DNA from: Bryobacterales bacterium
GTDB lineage: Bacteria > Acidobacteriota > Terriglobia > Bryobacterales > Bryobacteraceae
Direction: 5' to 3'
NCBI GenBank assembly: GCA_003132905.1
Contig: PKZC01000251.1
Span: 1 to 7,779 of the forward strand
DNA length: 7,779 nt
Shown: positions 1 through 6,332 of the stretch, piece by piece
Position numbering within the stretch: position 1 is the first letter of the stretch
Layout of the letters: each line of letters starts with the position of its first letter
The notes under the pieces: generated by a model
Seen by the model: the letters and a program-made list of their open reading frames with translations, nothing else
Database searches by the model: none
What the model was told of the DNA's origin: nothing
Made by a program: the position numbers and the translations under genes

Positions 1-612
1 ATCGTTCTTCTGATCGGTTTCTTTAGCGGCTTCGTAATCACCATGCAGATGTCGAGAGCCTTGGCGCAATACGGCGCTACTGGACAAGTGGGCCAGATCG
101 TGGCGATAACCCTGGTTCGAGAATTGGGCCCCGTGCTGACGGCATTGCTGGTGGCGGGCCGGAATGCATCCGGTATCGCCAGTGAACTCGGATCGATGAA
201 AGTGACCGAGCAGATCGACGCTATGCGCGCCCTGGGTACCGATCCAATTCAAAAGCTGGTAACTCCGCGCATGATCGCAACGTGCATCATGCTTCCGCTG
301 TTGACCATTGTGGCCGACTTTGTCGGCTTAATCGGTGGCTACGTCATTGCATACTTCTCAATCGGCCTCACAACGTCTGAATATTGGACGAATGCATACC
401 AGGCGCTGGAGTATAACGACATTGCGCAAGGGCTGCTGAAGCCTTTCGTTTTCGCTTTCATCATTTCCCTGGTGGGCTGTTTTTACGGCCTGCGAACCAC
501 GGGCGGCACGCAAGGCGTGGGTCTGGCCACTACCAAAGCGGTGGTCGCTGCCTCCGTCTGGGTGTTCGTCATCACCTCTTTGATCACGCGCGTTTTCGTG
601 AATTTGCACTGA
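1..612 (+). CDS. mlaE: MlaE-type ABC transporter permease, 5' end missing
   Basis: Membrane permease of an Mla-type lipid ABC transporter, which passes phospholipids between the inner membrane and a periplasmic MCE protein. The reading frame is open from base 1, so the true start lies upstream. The 203 residues present compare with about 260 for the family, so roughly the first 55-60 are missing. The diagnostic block is intact: RELGPVL at visible residues 40-46, ELGSMKVTEQIDAMRALGTDP at about 62-82, and a GVGLATTKAVV motif near 173-183. Several hydrophobic spans fit membrane helices, at about 1-15, 34-53, 92-120, 146-163 and 183-200. The stop lies 13 nt before the ATPase gene, and the MCE gene follows. 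This permease-ATPase-MCE order supports the assignment. Substrate direction (import or export of phospholipid) cannot be read from sequence. Confidence 0.93.
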   Translation: MVLLIGFFSGFVITMQMSRALAQYGATGQVGQIVAITLVRELGPVLTALLVAGRNASGIASELGSMKVTEQIDAMRALGTDPIQKLVTPRMIATCIMLPLLTIVADFVGLIGGYVIAYFSIGLTTSEYWTNAYQALEYNDIAQGLLKPFVFAFIISLVGCFYGLRTTGGTQGVGLATTKAVVAASVWVFVITSLITRVFVNLH

Positions 613-625
613 CCATCGAGCGGCG

Positions 626-1477
626 ATGAGCCATCCATCCAGCCCACCGGCCACAACTCTTCTGAAGTTCGAGGATGTGAACATGCGCTTCGACGAAATC
701 GTCGCGTTGGATTCGGTTTCATTCGAACTTTGCGCCAGTGAAACACGCGTGGTGCTGGGCGCGGCAGGTAGTGGAAAGACAACCTTGCTCAAGGCCGCCA
801 TCGGACTGATTCGTCCCGACTCGGGAAAGATCTATCTGTTGGGTCAAGAGATTACCGGGCTCAAGGAGGCTCAGCTGTTTCATATTCGTAGCGGCGTGGG
901 AGTGCTTTTTCAGGAGGGCGGATTGTTCGATTCGGTTACCGTTGAAGAGAACGTCGCTTATCCGCTGCTGAATCGCACCAAGCACCCCGACACCCTGGAC
1001 GAAGCGGAAACAAAGGTACGTGCAGCTCTGCGCTTTGTGGAACTGGAGCAAACCCTCGAGCAGTACCCGAGCGAGCTATCGGGCGGCATGCGGCGTCGCG
1101 TTGGTATCGCCCGCGCAGTGGTGAGCGAGCCTCCGCTGGTGCTCTACGATTCGCCTACCGCCGGGCTCGATCCCATCACCGCCAACCTCATCATGGCCCT
1201 GATTGCCAAGGAGCGCGACTCCAGAGAAACCGCCAACCTTATCGTCACGCAGCGTTATCAGGATGGGCAATTGATGGCCAACTTTCGATACAATCGCAAC
1301 AGCGGACATTTGGAGCCAGCATCCAGTAACGGAGCGGGGGGAGATAATGGTTCCAATCCAACGCGCACTATCTTTATGGTGATGAAAGATGGGCGGGTGG
1401 TTTTTGAGGGCACCCAGCACGAACTAGAGGCGTCTCAGGACGATTACGTCCAGAAATTCGTTCCGAAACATACATAA
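626..1477 (+). CDS. mlaF: MlaF-type ABC transporter ATPase with altered catalytic residues
   Basis: Cytoplasmic nucleotide-binding subunit expected to dimerise and drive the MlaE-type permease. It has 283 residues; E. coli MlaF has about 270. Walker A is GAAGSGKTT (residues 45-53, Lys51), the Q-loop glutamine is Gln96 in LFQEGGLF, the ABC signature is LSGGMRRR (151-158), and the D-loop is AGLDP (179-183). Two conserved positions are unusual. The residue after Walker B Asp175 is Ser176, where most ABC ATPases have the catalytic Glu. The switch histidine is replaced by Gln209 (VTQRYQDG). About 30 residues rich in Asn, Gly and Ser (roughly 220-247) separate this switch from the final MVMKDGRVVFEG strand. 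The ATG start is the only reasonable one before the first beta strand; its ribosome binding site is weak, so coupling to the gene 13 nt upstream is likely. Nucleotide binding looks intact, but hydrolysis is uncertain. Confidence 0.92.
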   Translation: MSHPSSPPATTLLKFEDVNMRFDEIVALDSVSFELCASETRVVLGAAGSGKTTLLKAAIGLIRPDSGKIYLLGQEITGLKEAQLFHIRSGVGVLFQEGGLFDSVTVEENVAYPLLNRTKHPDTLDEAETKVRAALRFVELEQTLEQYPSELSGGMRRRVGIARAVVSEPPLVLYDSPTAGLDPITANLIMALIAKERDSRETANLIVTQRYQDGQLMANFRYNRNSGHLEPASSNGAGGDNGSNPTRTIFMVMKDGRVVFEGTQHELEASQDDYVQKFVPKHT

Positions 1478-1480
1478 ATT

Positions 1481-2554
1481 ATGGCGATTCAGAACAGGGC
1501 CACCTGGGCGCGACTCAAAGTAGGCATCCTGGCGATCTTCGCCATGACCATTCTGGCGGTGCTCATCTTCCTGATCACCGGCCAGACGAATATTTTTGAG
1601 CGCCAGGTGGTGATCTACACCTACATGGCCGATGCGGCCGCGCTCACCAACGGCGCGCCGGTGAATTTGGACGGCATCCCGCTCGGCAAGGTGAAGACCA
1701 TTCGCCTCTCCGGCTCCAAAGATCCAATGCGCCTGGTTCGCATCGATATGCAGGTACCCGAGAGCCAGCTCAAAAATATCTCCACCGATTCGCTGGCATC
1801 CATCAGCTCAGCCAACGTTCTGGGCACCAAGTACATCAACATCAAGTCCGGCAAAGGCAGTATGGCCATCGGACCCGATCAGGAACTTCCCAGCGTCAAC
1901 ACCGGCGAAATACAGGACTTGGTCCAGCAGGGTTTTGGCGTTATGAACTCGCTGCAGGATACCGTTCAGCGCGTGGACAAGATCGTCGGCTTGGTAGAAA
2001 ACGGACAAGGCAGCATTGGGAAATTGTTGGTGGACGAGACGCTCTACAACAATCTTCTTCAAATCCTGGCTCAAGTGAAAGCACTAGCGGATACGCTAAA
2101 CAGCGATAAAGGCACGCTAGGAATTTTGCTCAATAATCATGAGCTCTACGATAATTTCGCGGCGACTTTGGGCCGCGTCGATACTATGCTGCAACAATTG
2201 CAGAATGGCGAAGGGACAGCGGGCAAACTGCTGAAAGATCCCGCGCTTTACAACGAAACGCAGCAAACCATCGCGGACGTGCACAAGCTTGTGGATAATC
2301 TGAACGCCGGCAAGGGAACCGCCGGACAGCTGCTCACGAGCGAGGATCTCAGCAACCAGATGAAGGCCACCATCGCGAAAATCGACTCCGTGATCGATAA
2401 GGTCAGCTCGGGTCAGGGAACCATCGGCCAGCTGCTGGTGAATCAACAGTTGTTCGACAATCTGAACGGCGCCACGCGCGAGATGCACCTGCTGATGCAG
2501 GATTTCCGCGCCAACCCCAAGAAGTTCCTGCGAATCAAGCTCGCGATTTTCTAA
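1481..2554 (+). CDS. mlaD: MlaD-type MCE lipid-binding protein with five C-terminal 34-residue repeats
   Basis: Periplasmic MCE-domain protein anchored in the inner membrane, the substrate-binding part of the Mla-type transporter. It has 357 residues. A short cytoplasmic N-terminus (1-12) precedes one membrane helix (about 13-34), then a single MCE domain (about 42-123) with VNLDGIPLGKVKTI and the VLGTKYINIKSG end. Unlike E. coli MlaD (about 180 residues), it has a long tail (about 145-340) containing five copies of a GxGTxGxLLxxxxLY unit whose key glycines are at 177, 211, 245, 279 and 313, exactly 34 residues apart. MCE proteins of other bacteria have helical tails that form a hydrophobic lipid tunnel, so a similar role is inferred. 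The C-terminus is FRANPKKFLRIKLAIF. The start lies 3 nt after the ATPase stop with no clear Shine-Dalgarno sequence, which implies translational coupling. Confidence 0.92.
   Translation: MAIQNRATWARLKVGILAIFAMTILAVLIFLITGQTNIFERQVVIYTYMADAAALTNGAPVNLDGIPLGKVKTIRLSGSKDPMRLVRIDMQVPESQLKNISTDSLASISSANVLGTKYINIKSGKGSMAIGPDQELPSVNTGEIQDLVQQGFGVMNSLQDTVQRVDKIVGLVENGQGSIGKLLVDETLYNNLLQILAQVKALADTLNSDKGTLGILLNNHELYDNFAATLGRVDTMLQQLQNGEGTAGKLLKDPALYNETQQTIADVHKLVDNLNAGKGTAGQLLTSEDLSNQMKATIAKIDSVIDKVSSGQGTIGQLLVNQQLFDNLNGATREMHLLMQDFRANPKKFLRIKLAIF
2003..2464 (+). repeat. Five tandem 34-codon (102-nt) repeats inside the MCE gene
   Basis: The units start at codons 175, 209, 243, 277 and 311 of the MCE protein. 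Each begins with a GxG(T/S)xGxLL motif and is followed by a variable helical segment containing a LY, LS or LF position. The period is exactly 34 residues with no insertion or deletion between units. The DNA has diverged between copies, so this is a conserved protein repeat and not a recent DNA duplication. Confidence 0.85.
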
Positions 2555-2565
2555 GAACATCGGTT

Positions 2566-3354
2566 TTGAAATACCTGATCCCCAACGCCGACGATTTCGG
2601 CTACACGCGCGACGTGAACGACGGAATCATCCATGCTCACCGGCAGGGAATACTCACCGCAACCACGCTGATGGCTACAGGAGCCGCGTTCGATCATGCT
2701 GTTATGCTGGCGCGCGAGAACCGGTCGTTGGACGTCGGAGTTCACTTGGTGTTGGTGGGCAGCGAAGGTTTTCCAGCTACCGTCGCACAATTGATCCGGC
2801 AGATCGCGCTGGGCCGCATCCGCATCTACGATGAGCTGGCTGCTCAAGTGCGTAAAGTGCAGAGCGCCGGTATTCAGCCTACTCACCTGGATACGCACAA
2901 GCACACGCACTTGTTGCCCCCGGTGCTGAACGCCGTGGCTCGCATCTCGTCCGATTTTCAAATTCCCTGGGTGCGCCGCCCGTTCGACCTGCCGCTGAAT
3001 GCCGGCGCGGTGCCCTGGAAACGGCGGGTGGTTAGCAAGACTCTTGGACTGGCGCGCCCCCGGTTCCATCGTGTTTTGGGGCGCTACGGATGCCGCACTA
3101 CCGATCATTTTGCAGGCTTTCAACTCACCGGTTGTTATGACGCGGCCGAACTGGCGCGCCTGATCCGGCAGCTTCCCGAAGGCATCACGGAATTTATGTG
3201 CCACCCGGGCTTTTGCACTGCCGAGCTGCAAGCTGCCCGTACTCGCCTGAAGGAAAGCCGCCGCCGCGAATTGGACGCGCTGCTAAGCCGGGAAGTCCGT
3301 GGGGCGCTCGACGAATCCCAAGTAAAGCTGACTCGCTACGCGGAAATCCGTTAA
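2566..3354 (+). CDS. ChbG/HpnK (YdjC) family carbohydrate deacetylase
   Basis: Member of the YdjC/ChbG/HpnK family of metal-dependent deacetylases, which remove N-acetyl groups from sugars; HpnK members sit in hopanoid clusters. It has 262 residues, within the family's usual 250-290. Visible motifs are NADDFG at 7-12 (metal and catalytic Asp9/Asp10), GVHLVLV at 58-64 (His60), the histidine cluster THLDTHKHTH at 106-115, and MCHPG at 211-215 (His213). I see no signal peptide, so it should act in the cytoplasm. The start is TTG; the protein then begins MKYLIPNADDFG, exactly where family members start, and no nearer ATG gives that end. It lies 11 nt after the MCE gene. The substrate cannot be told from sequence, and I could not separate the ChbG and HpnK types, so no symbol is given. 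Its place behind lipid transport genes would suit an envelope glycan or glycolipid substrate, which is inference. Confidence 0.88.
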   Translation: MKYLIPNADDFGYTRDVNDGIIHAHRQGILTATTLMATGAAFDHAVMLARENRSLDVGVHLVLVGSEGFPATVAQLIRQIALGRIRIYDELAAQVRKVQSAGIQPTHLDTHKHTHLLPPVLNAVARISSDFQIPWVRRPFDLPLNAGAVPWKRRVVSKTLGLARPRFHRVLGRYGCRTTDHFAGFQLTGCYDAAELARLIRQLPEGITEFMCHPGFCTAELQAARTRLKESRRRELDALLSREVRGALDESQVKLTRYAEIR

Positions 3355-3371
3355 CGTGGGAAACAGAGAAC

Positions 3372-6038
3372 ATGCCAGCTCTTCCAGCCAACACCCTTCC
3401 GCCCATCATCGATCGCGAATTGCTTTTCGGCAATCCTGAGATTTCCGGGGCGCAGCTTTCGCCCAACGGCAAATATATCGCCTTCATGAAACCGTGGAAG
3501 GAGACGCGCAACATCTGGGTGAAGCAAACGGATCAGCCCTTCAGCTCCGCGCGGCTCATGACCACCGAGACCGCCCGCCCCATTGGAGATTATCTCTGGA
3601 GCCGCGACAGCCGGTACATCGTCTTCGTGAAAGACAATGCCGGCGACGAAAACTTTAACGTATACGCGGTGGATCCGAGCGCCCATCCAGAGCCCGGCGT
3701 CCCATCGGATGAAAGTGCTCCGCCTTCGCGCGACCTCACCCATCTAAAAGGCGTGCGCGTCATGCTGTTCAGCGCGCCTAAGTCGGATCCCGATGTCCTT
3801 TACATCGGCCTCAACGATCGCGATAAATCCTGGCACGATCTTTATAAGCTTCAGATCTCAACCGGCGAACGCACGCTGATCCGCCAGAACACCGATCGTA
3901 TCGCGCAGTGGATTTTCGATCTTAAAGGTAATCTTCGGCTTGCACACCGCGTTCAGGACTCTGGCGATCAGGAAATCCTGCGCGTGGACGAGAGTGGTTT
4001 CACGCGCATCTATACATGCACGGTCTTTGAATCTTGCGACGTGATTCGGTTCCATAAGGATGGGCGGCGCGCCTATATTCAAACCAACCAAGGCGATCTG
4101 GATCTTACGACGCTTGCGCTGCTCGATCCGGCCACAGGCCAGCTAGAGATTGTGGAATCCGATCCACTACAGCGCGTTGATTTCGGATCCGCGTGGTTCT
4201 CTGACGCAACCGACGAACTGGTGGAAACCGAATACTCGGACGATCGCGATCGCCGCTATTTCAAGGACGCCGCCTTTGAAGCCGACTATCGCTGGCTGGA
4301 AACCAAATTCTCGGAGAAGGAGATTTCGCTCACTTCCAGCACCCTGGACGACGGCCAATGGTTGATCGCCGCGCATGGCGACGCGGAGCCCGGCGAAACG
4401 TATCTTTTCGACCGCAAAACGCGTGAGCTTTCGTTTCAATACAAGATCCGCGAGAAATTGCCGCGTGAACCGCTCGCGCCCATGCAGGCGGTCCGCTACA
4501 AATCTTTCGACGGCTTAGAGATTCCCGCGTATTTGACCGTGCCGAAGGGCGTGGAACCCAAGAATTTGCCGGCTCTCATCGTGGTGCATGGCGGCCCTTG
4601 GGCGCGCGACGATTGGGGCTACAACGGAGTGGCGCAGTTCTTCGCCAACCGCGGTTATGCCGTCTTCATGCTCAACTTCCGGGGGTCCACCGGCTTCGGC
4701 AAAAAGTTTCTGAATGCCGGCAATGCCGAGTGGGGCAGGAAGATGCAGGACGACGTCACTTGGGGCGTGAAATACCTGGTGGCCGAAAGCATCGCCGATC
4801 CCAAGCGGATTGGCATTTTGGGCGGCTCGTACGGCGGATACGCCGCGCTGGCAGGTGTCGCTTTCACGCCCGATCTGTATAGCGCCGCTGTTGACATTGT
4901 TGGTCCGTCGAATCTAACCACGCTGCTTTCCTCGATTCCGCCATATTGGGAAGCCGGCCGCAAGATCATGTACGCGCGCATGGCAGATCCCGAAACGTCC
5001 GAGGGCAAGAAGTGGCTGGAAGAACGCTCGCCTCTGTTTTCGGCCGAGAAAATCAAGACGCCACTCATGGTGGTGCAGGGGGCCAACGATCCGCGCGTGA
5101 ATCGCCGCGAGGCTGAACAGATTGTCATCGCGCTCCGCGATCGCGGATTCCCCGTGGAATACCTGCTGGCGCCCGACGAAGGCCACGGCTTTGCCCGGCC
5201 CGTGAACAATCTCGCAATGTTCATGGCCGTCGAAAGATTCCTGGCCAAACATCTGAAGGGCCGCTATCAGGAGGGTGGTTCGCCGGAGGTGTTGGCGCGT
5301 TTACTCGACATTACGGTGGATCCGAAAACCGTAGTGATCTCAAAAACGCTGGACGCATCGGCGGTGGGCGTTCCGCATGTCACGGCCGAGCTGACGCCCG
5401 GCACTTACCACTACGATGCCAAGCTCGCCATGGGCGATCAGCTGATGGCGCTGAAGCTTTCCACCACCATCGAGGATGCCGGCGGCGTCTGGACGGCCCA
5501 AGAGACCATCGACACGCCGATGGGTGAAATGCTGGATCACGCCACTCTGGAAAAGGGTAGCCTTACGCTCCAGAAGCGGCATGTCAACCAAGGCCCGGTA
5601 ACCATTGACGTCGAATTTTCAGATGGCAAAGCTACGGGTTCCGTCGAAATGGATGGAGAAGATAAACCTATTTCCGTGGATCTGGATGGCCCGCTGTTCG
5701 CTGACGCTGCGGGGTCTAGCTTTGTGATCGGATGTCTCCCGCTAGTCGACGGTTATAGCACTGCTTTTCGCAATTTCGACGTACAGAAGCAAAAAGTGAA
5801 GCTGATGCAGTTGCACGTAGCGGGGGCGGAAGCCGTTACCGTCCCAGCCGGCACGTTCGACACGTTTAAAGTGGAGTTGTCGGCGGCCGATGGCGGTCCC
5901 GATAAACTAACGGTCTGGATCGCCAAAGAAACGCGAACTCCGGTGAAGATCGCCACCTTAATGGTTGAAATGGGCGGCGCGACCCTCACTGGCGAGCTGT
6001 TGCCTCAGGGCCTGCATACTCCCCGCCTTGATCAATAA
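3372..6038 (+). CDS. S9 family peptidase with beta-propeller and an extra C-terminal DUF3108-like domain
   Basis: Serine peptidase of the prolyl oligopeptidase clan (S9, closest in look to S9C acylaminoacyl/dipeptidyl types), 888 residues. Residues about 15-365 show WD-like beta-propeller strands (LSPNGKYIAFMKP, LWSRDSRYIVFVKD). The alpha/beta-hydrolase domain spans about 371-628: HGGPW at 406-410, RGSTGFGKKF, nucleophile Ser486 in GGSYGGY, Asp573 in GANDPR, and His605 in DEGHGF, so the triad is complete. Residues about 640-888 are additional and beta-rich, with FRNFD (799-803), VPAGTFDTFKVEL (824-836) and a TRTPVK segment, resembling DUF3108. Typical S9 enzymes have about 600-700 residues. 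The frame is open back to 3198, but that part lies inside the deacetylase gene and looks unlike protein sequence. ATG 3372, 17 nt after that gene, starts just before the conserved PPIIDRELLFGNPE segment. No signal peptide is visible, though many relatives are exported. Confidence 0.9.
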   Translation: MPALPANTLPPIIDRELLFGNPEISGAQLSPNGKYIAFMKPWKETRNIWVKQTDQPFSSARLMTTETARPIGDYLWSRDSRYIVFVKDNAGDENFNVYAVDPSAHPEPGVPSDESAPPSRDLTHLKGVRVMLFSAPKSDPDVLYIGLNDRDKSWHDLYKLQISTGERTLIRQNTDRIAQWIFDLKGNLRLAHRVQDSGDQEILRVDESGFTRIYTCTVFESCDVIRFHKDGRRAYIQTNQGDLDLTTLALLDPATGQLEIVESDPLQRVDFGSAWFSDATDELVETEYSDDRDRRYFKDAAFEADYRWLETKFSEKEISLTSSTLDDGQWLIAAHGDAEPGETYLFDRKTRELSFQYKIREKLPREPLAPMQAVRYKSFDGLEIPAYLTVPKGVEPKNLPALIVVHGGPWARDDWGYNGVAQFFANRGYAVFMLNFRGSTGFGKKFLNAGNAEWGRKMQDDVTWGVKYLVAESIADPKRIGILGGSYGGYAALAGVAFTPDLYSAAVDIVGPSNLTTLLSSIPPYWEAGRKIMYARMADPETSEGKKWLEERSPLFSAEKIKTPLMVVQGANDPRVNRREAEQIVIALRDRGFPVEYLLAPDEGHGFARPVNNLAMFMAVERFLAKHLKGRYQEGGSPEVLARLLDITVDPKTVVISKTLDASAVGVPHVTAELTPGTYHYDAKLAMGDQLMALKLSTTIEDAGGVWTAQETIDTPMGEMLDHATLEKGSLTLQKRHVNQGPVTIDVEFSDGKATGSVEMDGEDKPISVDLDGPLFADAAGSSFVIGCLPLVDGYSTAFRNFDVQKQKVKLMQLHVAGAEAVTVPAGTFDTFKVELSAADGGPDKLTVWIAKETRTPVKIATLMVEMGGATLTGELLPQGLHTPRLDQ

Positions 6039-6261
6039 TGAGTTCGGAAACACGCAGGCGCGTCACAGCAAGTTCCTCAACGTGAAGGGACTTGAAAACA
6101 GCGCGTCCGACCAGGAGTTTTCGGACCGCTAATGCGCCAATTGCCAGGGCTCCAATCGCGAAAGCCCCAATCGCCACCGCCCCGACGGCGCCCGCAGCTG
6201 CCGCAATGCCTCTTGTTGCCGTAAGGCCTCGATAAGGTTTCGATTCAATGCTTCGTTTCAT
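5986..6261 (-). CDS. Small pentad-repeat protein with Ala/Gly/Ile-rich hydrophobic stretch
   Basis: I recognise no named family. The 91-residue product starts with a basic segment (Lys2, Arg3, Lys8, Arg11, Arg17) and continues with an uncharged Ala/Gly/Ile/Leu stretch (about 18-46) that could be one membrane helix. From residue 30 it follows a strict five-residue rhythm for nine to ten units: AIGAF, AIGAL, AIGAL, AVRKL, LVGRA, VFKSL, HVEEL, AVTRL, RVSEL, IIDQG. The pattern is x-(V/I)-x-x-L, with later units charged at the variable positions, which recalls a quadrilateral beta-helix or pentapeptide-repeat fold without the classic A(D/N)Lxx consensus. An AGAGGAG ribosome binding site lies 13 nt upstream of the ATG, which argues for a real gene. 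It overlaps the convergent peptidase gene by 53 bp and is divergent from rimP. Membrane association is inferred; its role is unknown. Confidence 0.68.
   Translation of the reverse strand: MKRSIESKPYRGLTATRGIAAAAGAVGAVAIGAFAIGALAIGALAVRKLLVGRAVFKSLHVEELAVTRLRVSELIIDQGGEYAGPEATARQ
6137..6181 (-). repeat. Three tandem 15-bp units encoding the AIG pentads
   Basis: Three successive 15-bp units on the + strand each begin CCAAT(T/C)GC, at 6137, 6152 and 6167. On the - strand they encode the Ala-Ile-Gly-Ala pentads of the small protein. The DNA similarity between units is clearer here than in the later, charged pentads, suggesting that this part expanded more recently or is kept uniform by the same codons. 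Confidence 0.6.
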
Positions 6262-6273
6262 AACAGTATTTTG

Positions 6274-6281
6274 ACTCCTCT
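6274..6281 (-). promoter_or_regulatory. Ribosome binding site of the small - strand gene
   Basis: The - strand reads CTAGAGGAG before a 13-nt spacer and the ATG at 6261. It is a near-perfect anti-16S match, although the spacing is at the long end. It is one of only two strong Shine-Dalgarno sequences in the window and supports translation of the 91-residue frame. Confidence 0.6.
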
Positions 6282-6297
6282 AGTACCGGCGCGACAT

Positions 6298-6324
6298 CTT
6301 ATACGTGTATAATGAAATTGTCGA
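6298..6324 (-). promoter_or_regulatory. Possible promoter for the small - strand gene
   Basis: Reading the - strand, TCGACA (6324-6319, five of six matches to the -35 consensus) is followed after 15 bp by TATAAG (6303-6298). Transcription would begin near 6290 and give a leader of about 30 nt that contains the AGAGGAG site. The 15-bp spacer is short for a housekeeping promoter, so this is tentative. It would overlap the rimP promoter and make the two compete. Confidence 0.28.
6299..6313 (+). promoter_or_regulatory. Inverted repeat containing a TATAAT -10 box; likely rimP promoter, possibly shared with the - strand gene
   Basis: TTATAC (6299-6304), GT, GTATAA (6307-6312) is a perfect 6-bp inverted repeat with a 2-nt centre. 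On the + strand it contains a consensus TATAAT (6308-6313) preceded directly by TG. Initiation near 6320 would give a leader of about 66 nt before rimP. No good -35 box lies 16-18 bp upstream. A TTGACT at 6271-6276 is too far away for this -10 and pairs only with a poor CATCTT at 6295-6300. The symmetry also places TATAAG on the - strand (6303-6298). An operator or two-way promoter role is inference. Confidence 0.5.
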
Positions 6325-6332
6325 AAGTGACC

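Noticed and set aside
2003..2464. 102-nt periodicity considered as a CRISPR-like or other DNA repeat array
   Set aside because: The repetition is in protein sequence only. DNA copies are diverged, there are no identical repeats and the coding frame is unbroken.
2551..3231. Long open frame of 226 codons on the - strand opposite the deacetylase gene
   Set aside because: Its product is Gln/His/Arg-rich with no recognisable motif, while the + strand holds every motif of a known family. It is a frame shadow in GC-rich DNA.
3198..3371. Upstream extension of the S9 peptidase frame by 58 codons
   Set aside because: It lies wholly inside the deacetylase coding region and reads as a Pro/Arg/Gly-rich shadow with no signal peptide. 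ATG 3372 gives the expected family start.
4655..5248. 197-codon open frame on the - strand opposite the peptidase catalytic domain
   Set aside because: It covers the Ser, Asp and His catalytic motifs on the + strand and its Ser/Pro/Arg-rich product resembles nothing known to me.
6105..6126. GTCCGA/TCGGAC inverted repeat considered as a terminator for the peptidase operon
   Set aside because: The 6-bp arms are separated by 10 nt, no T-run follows on the + strand, and the site is inside the small - strand coding region.
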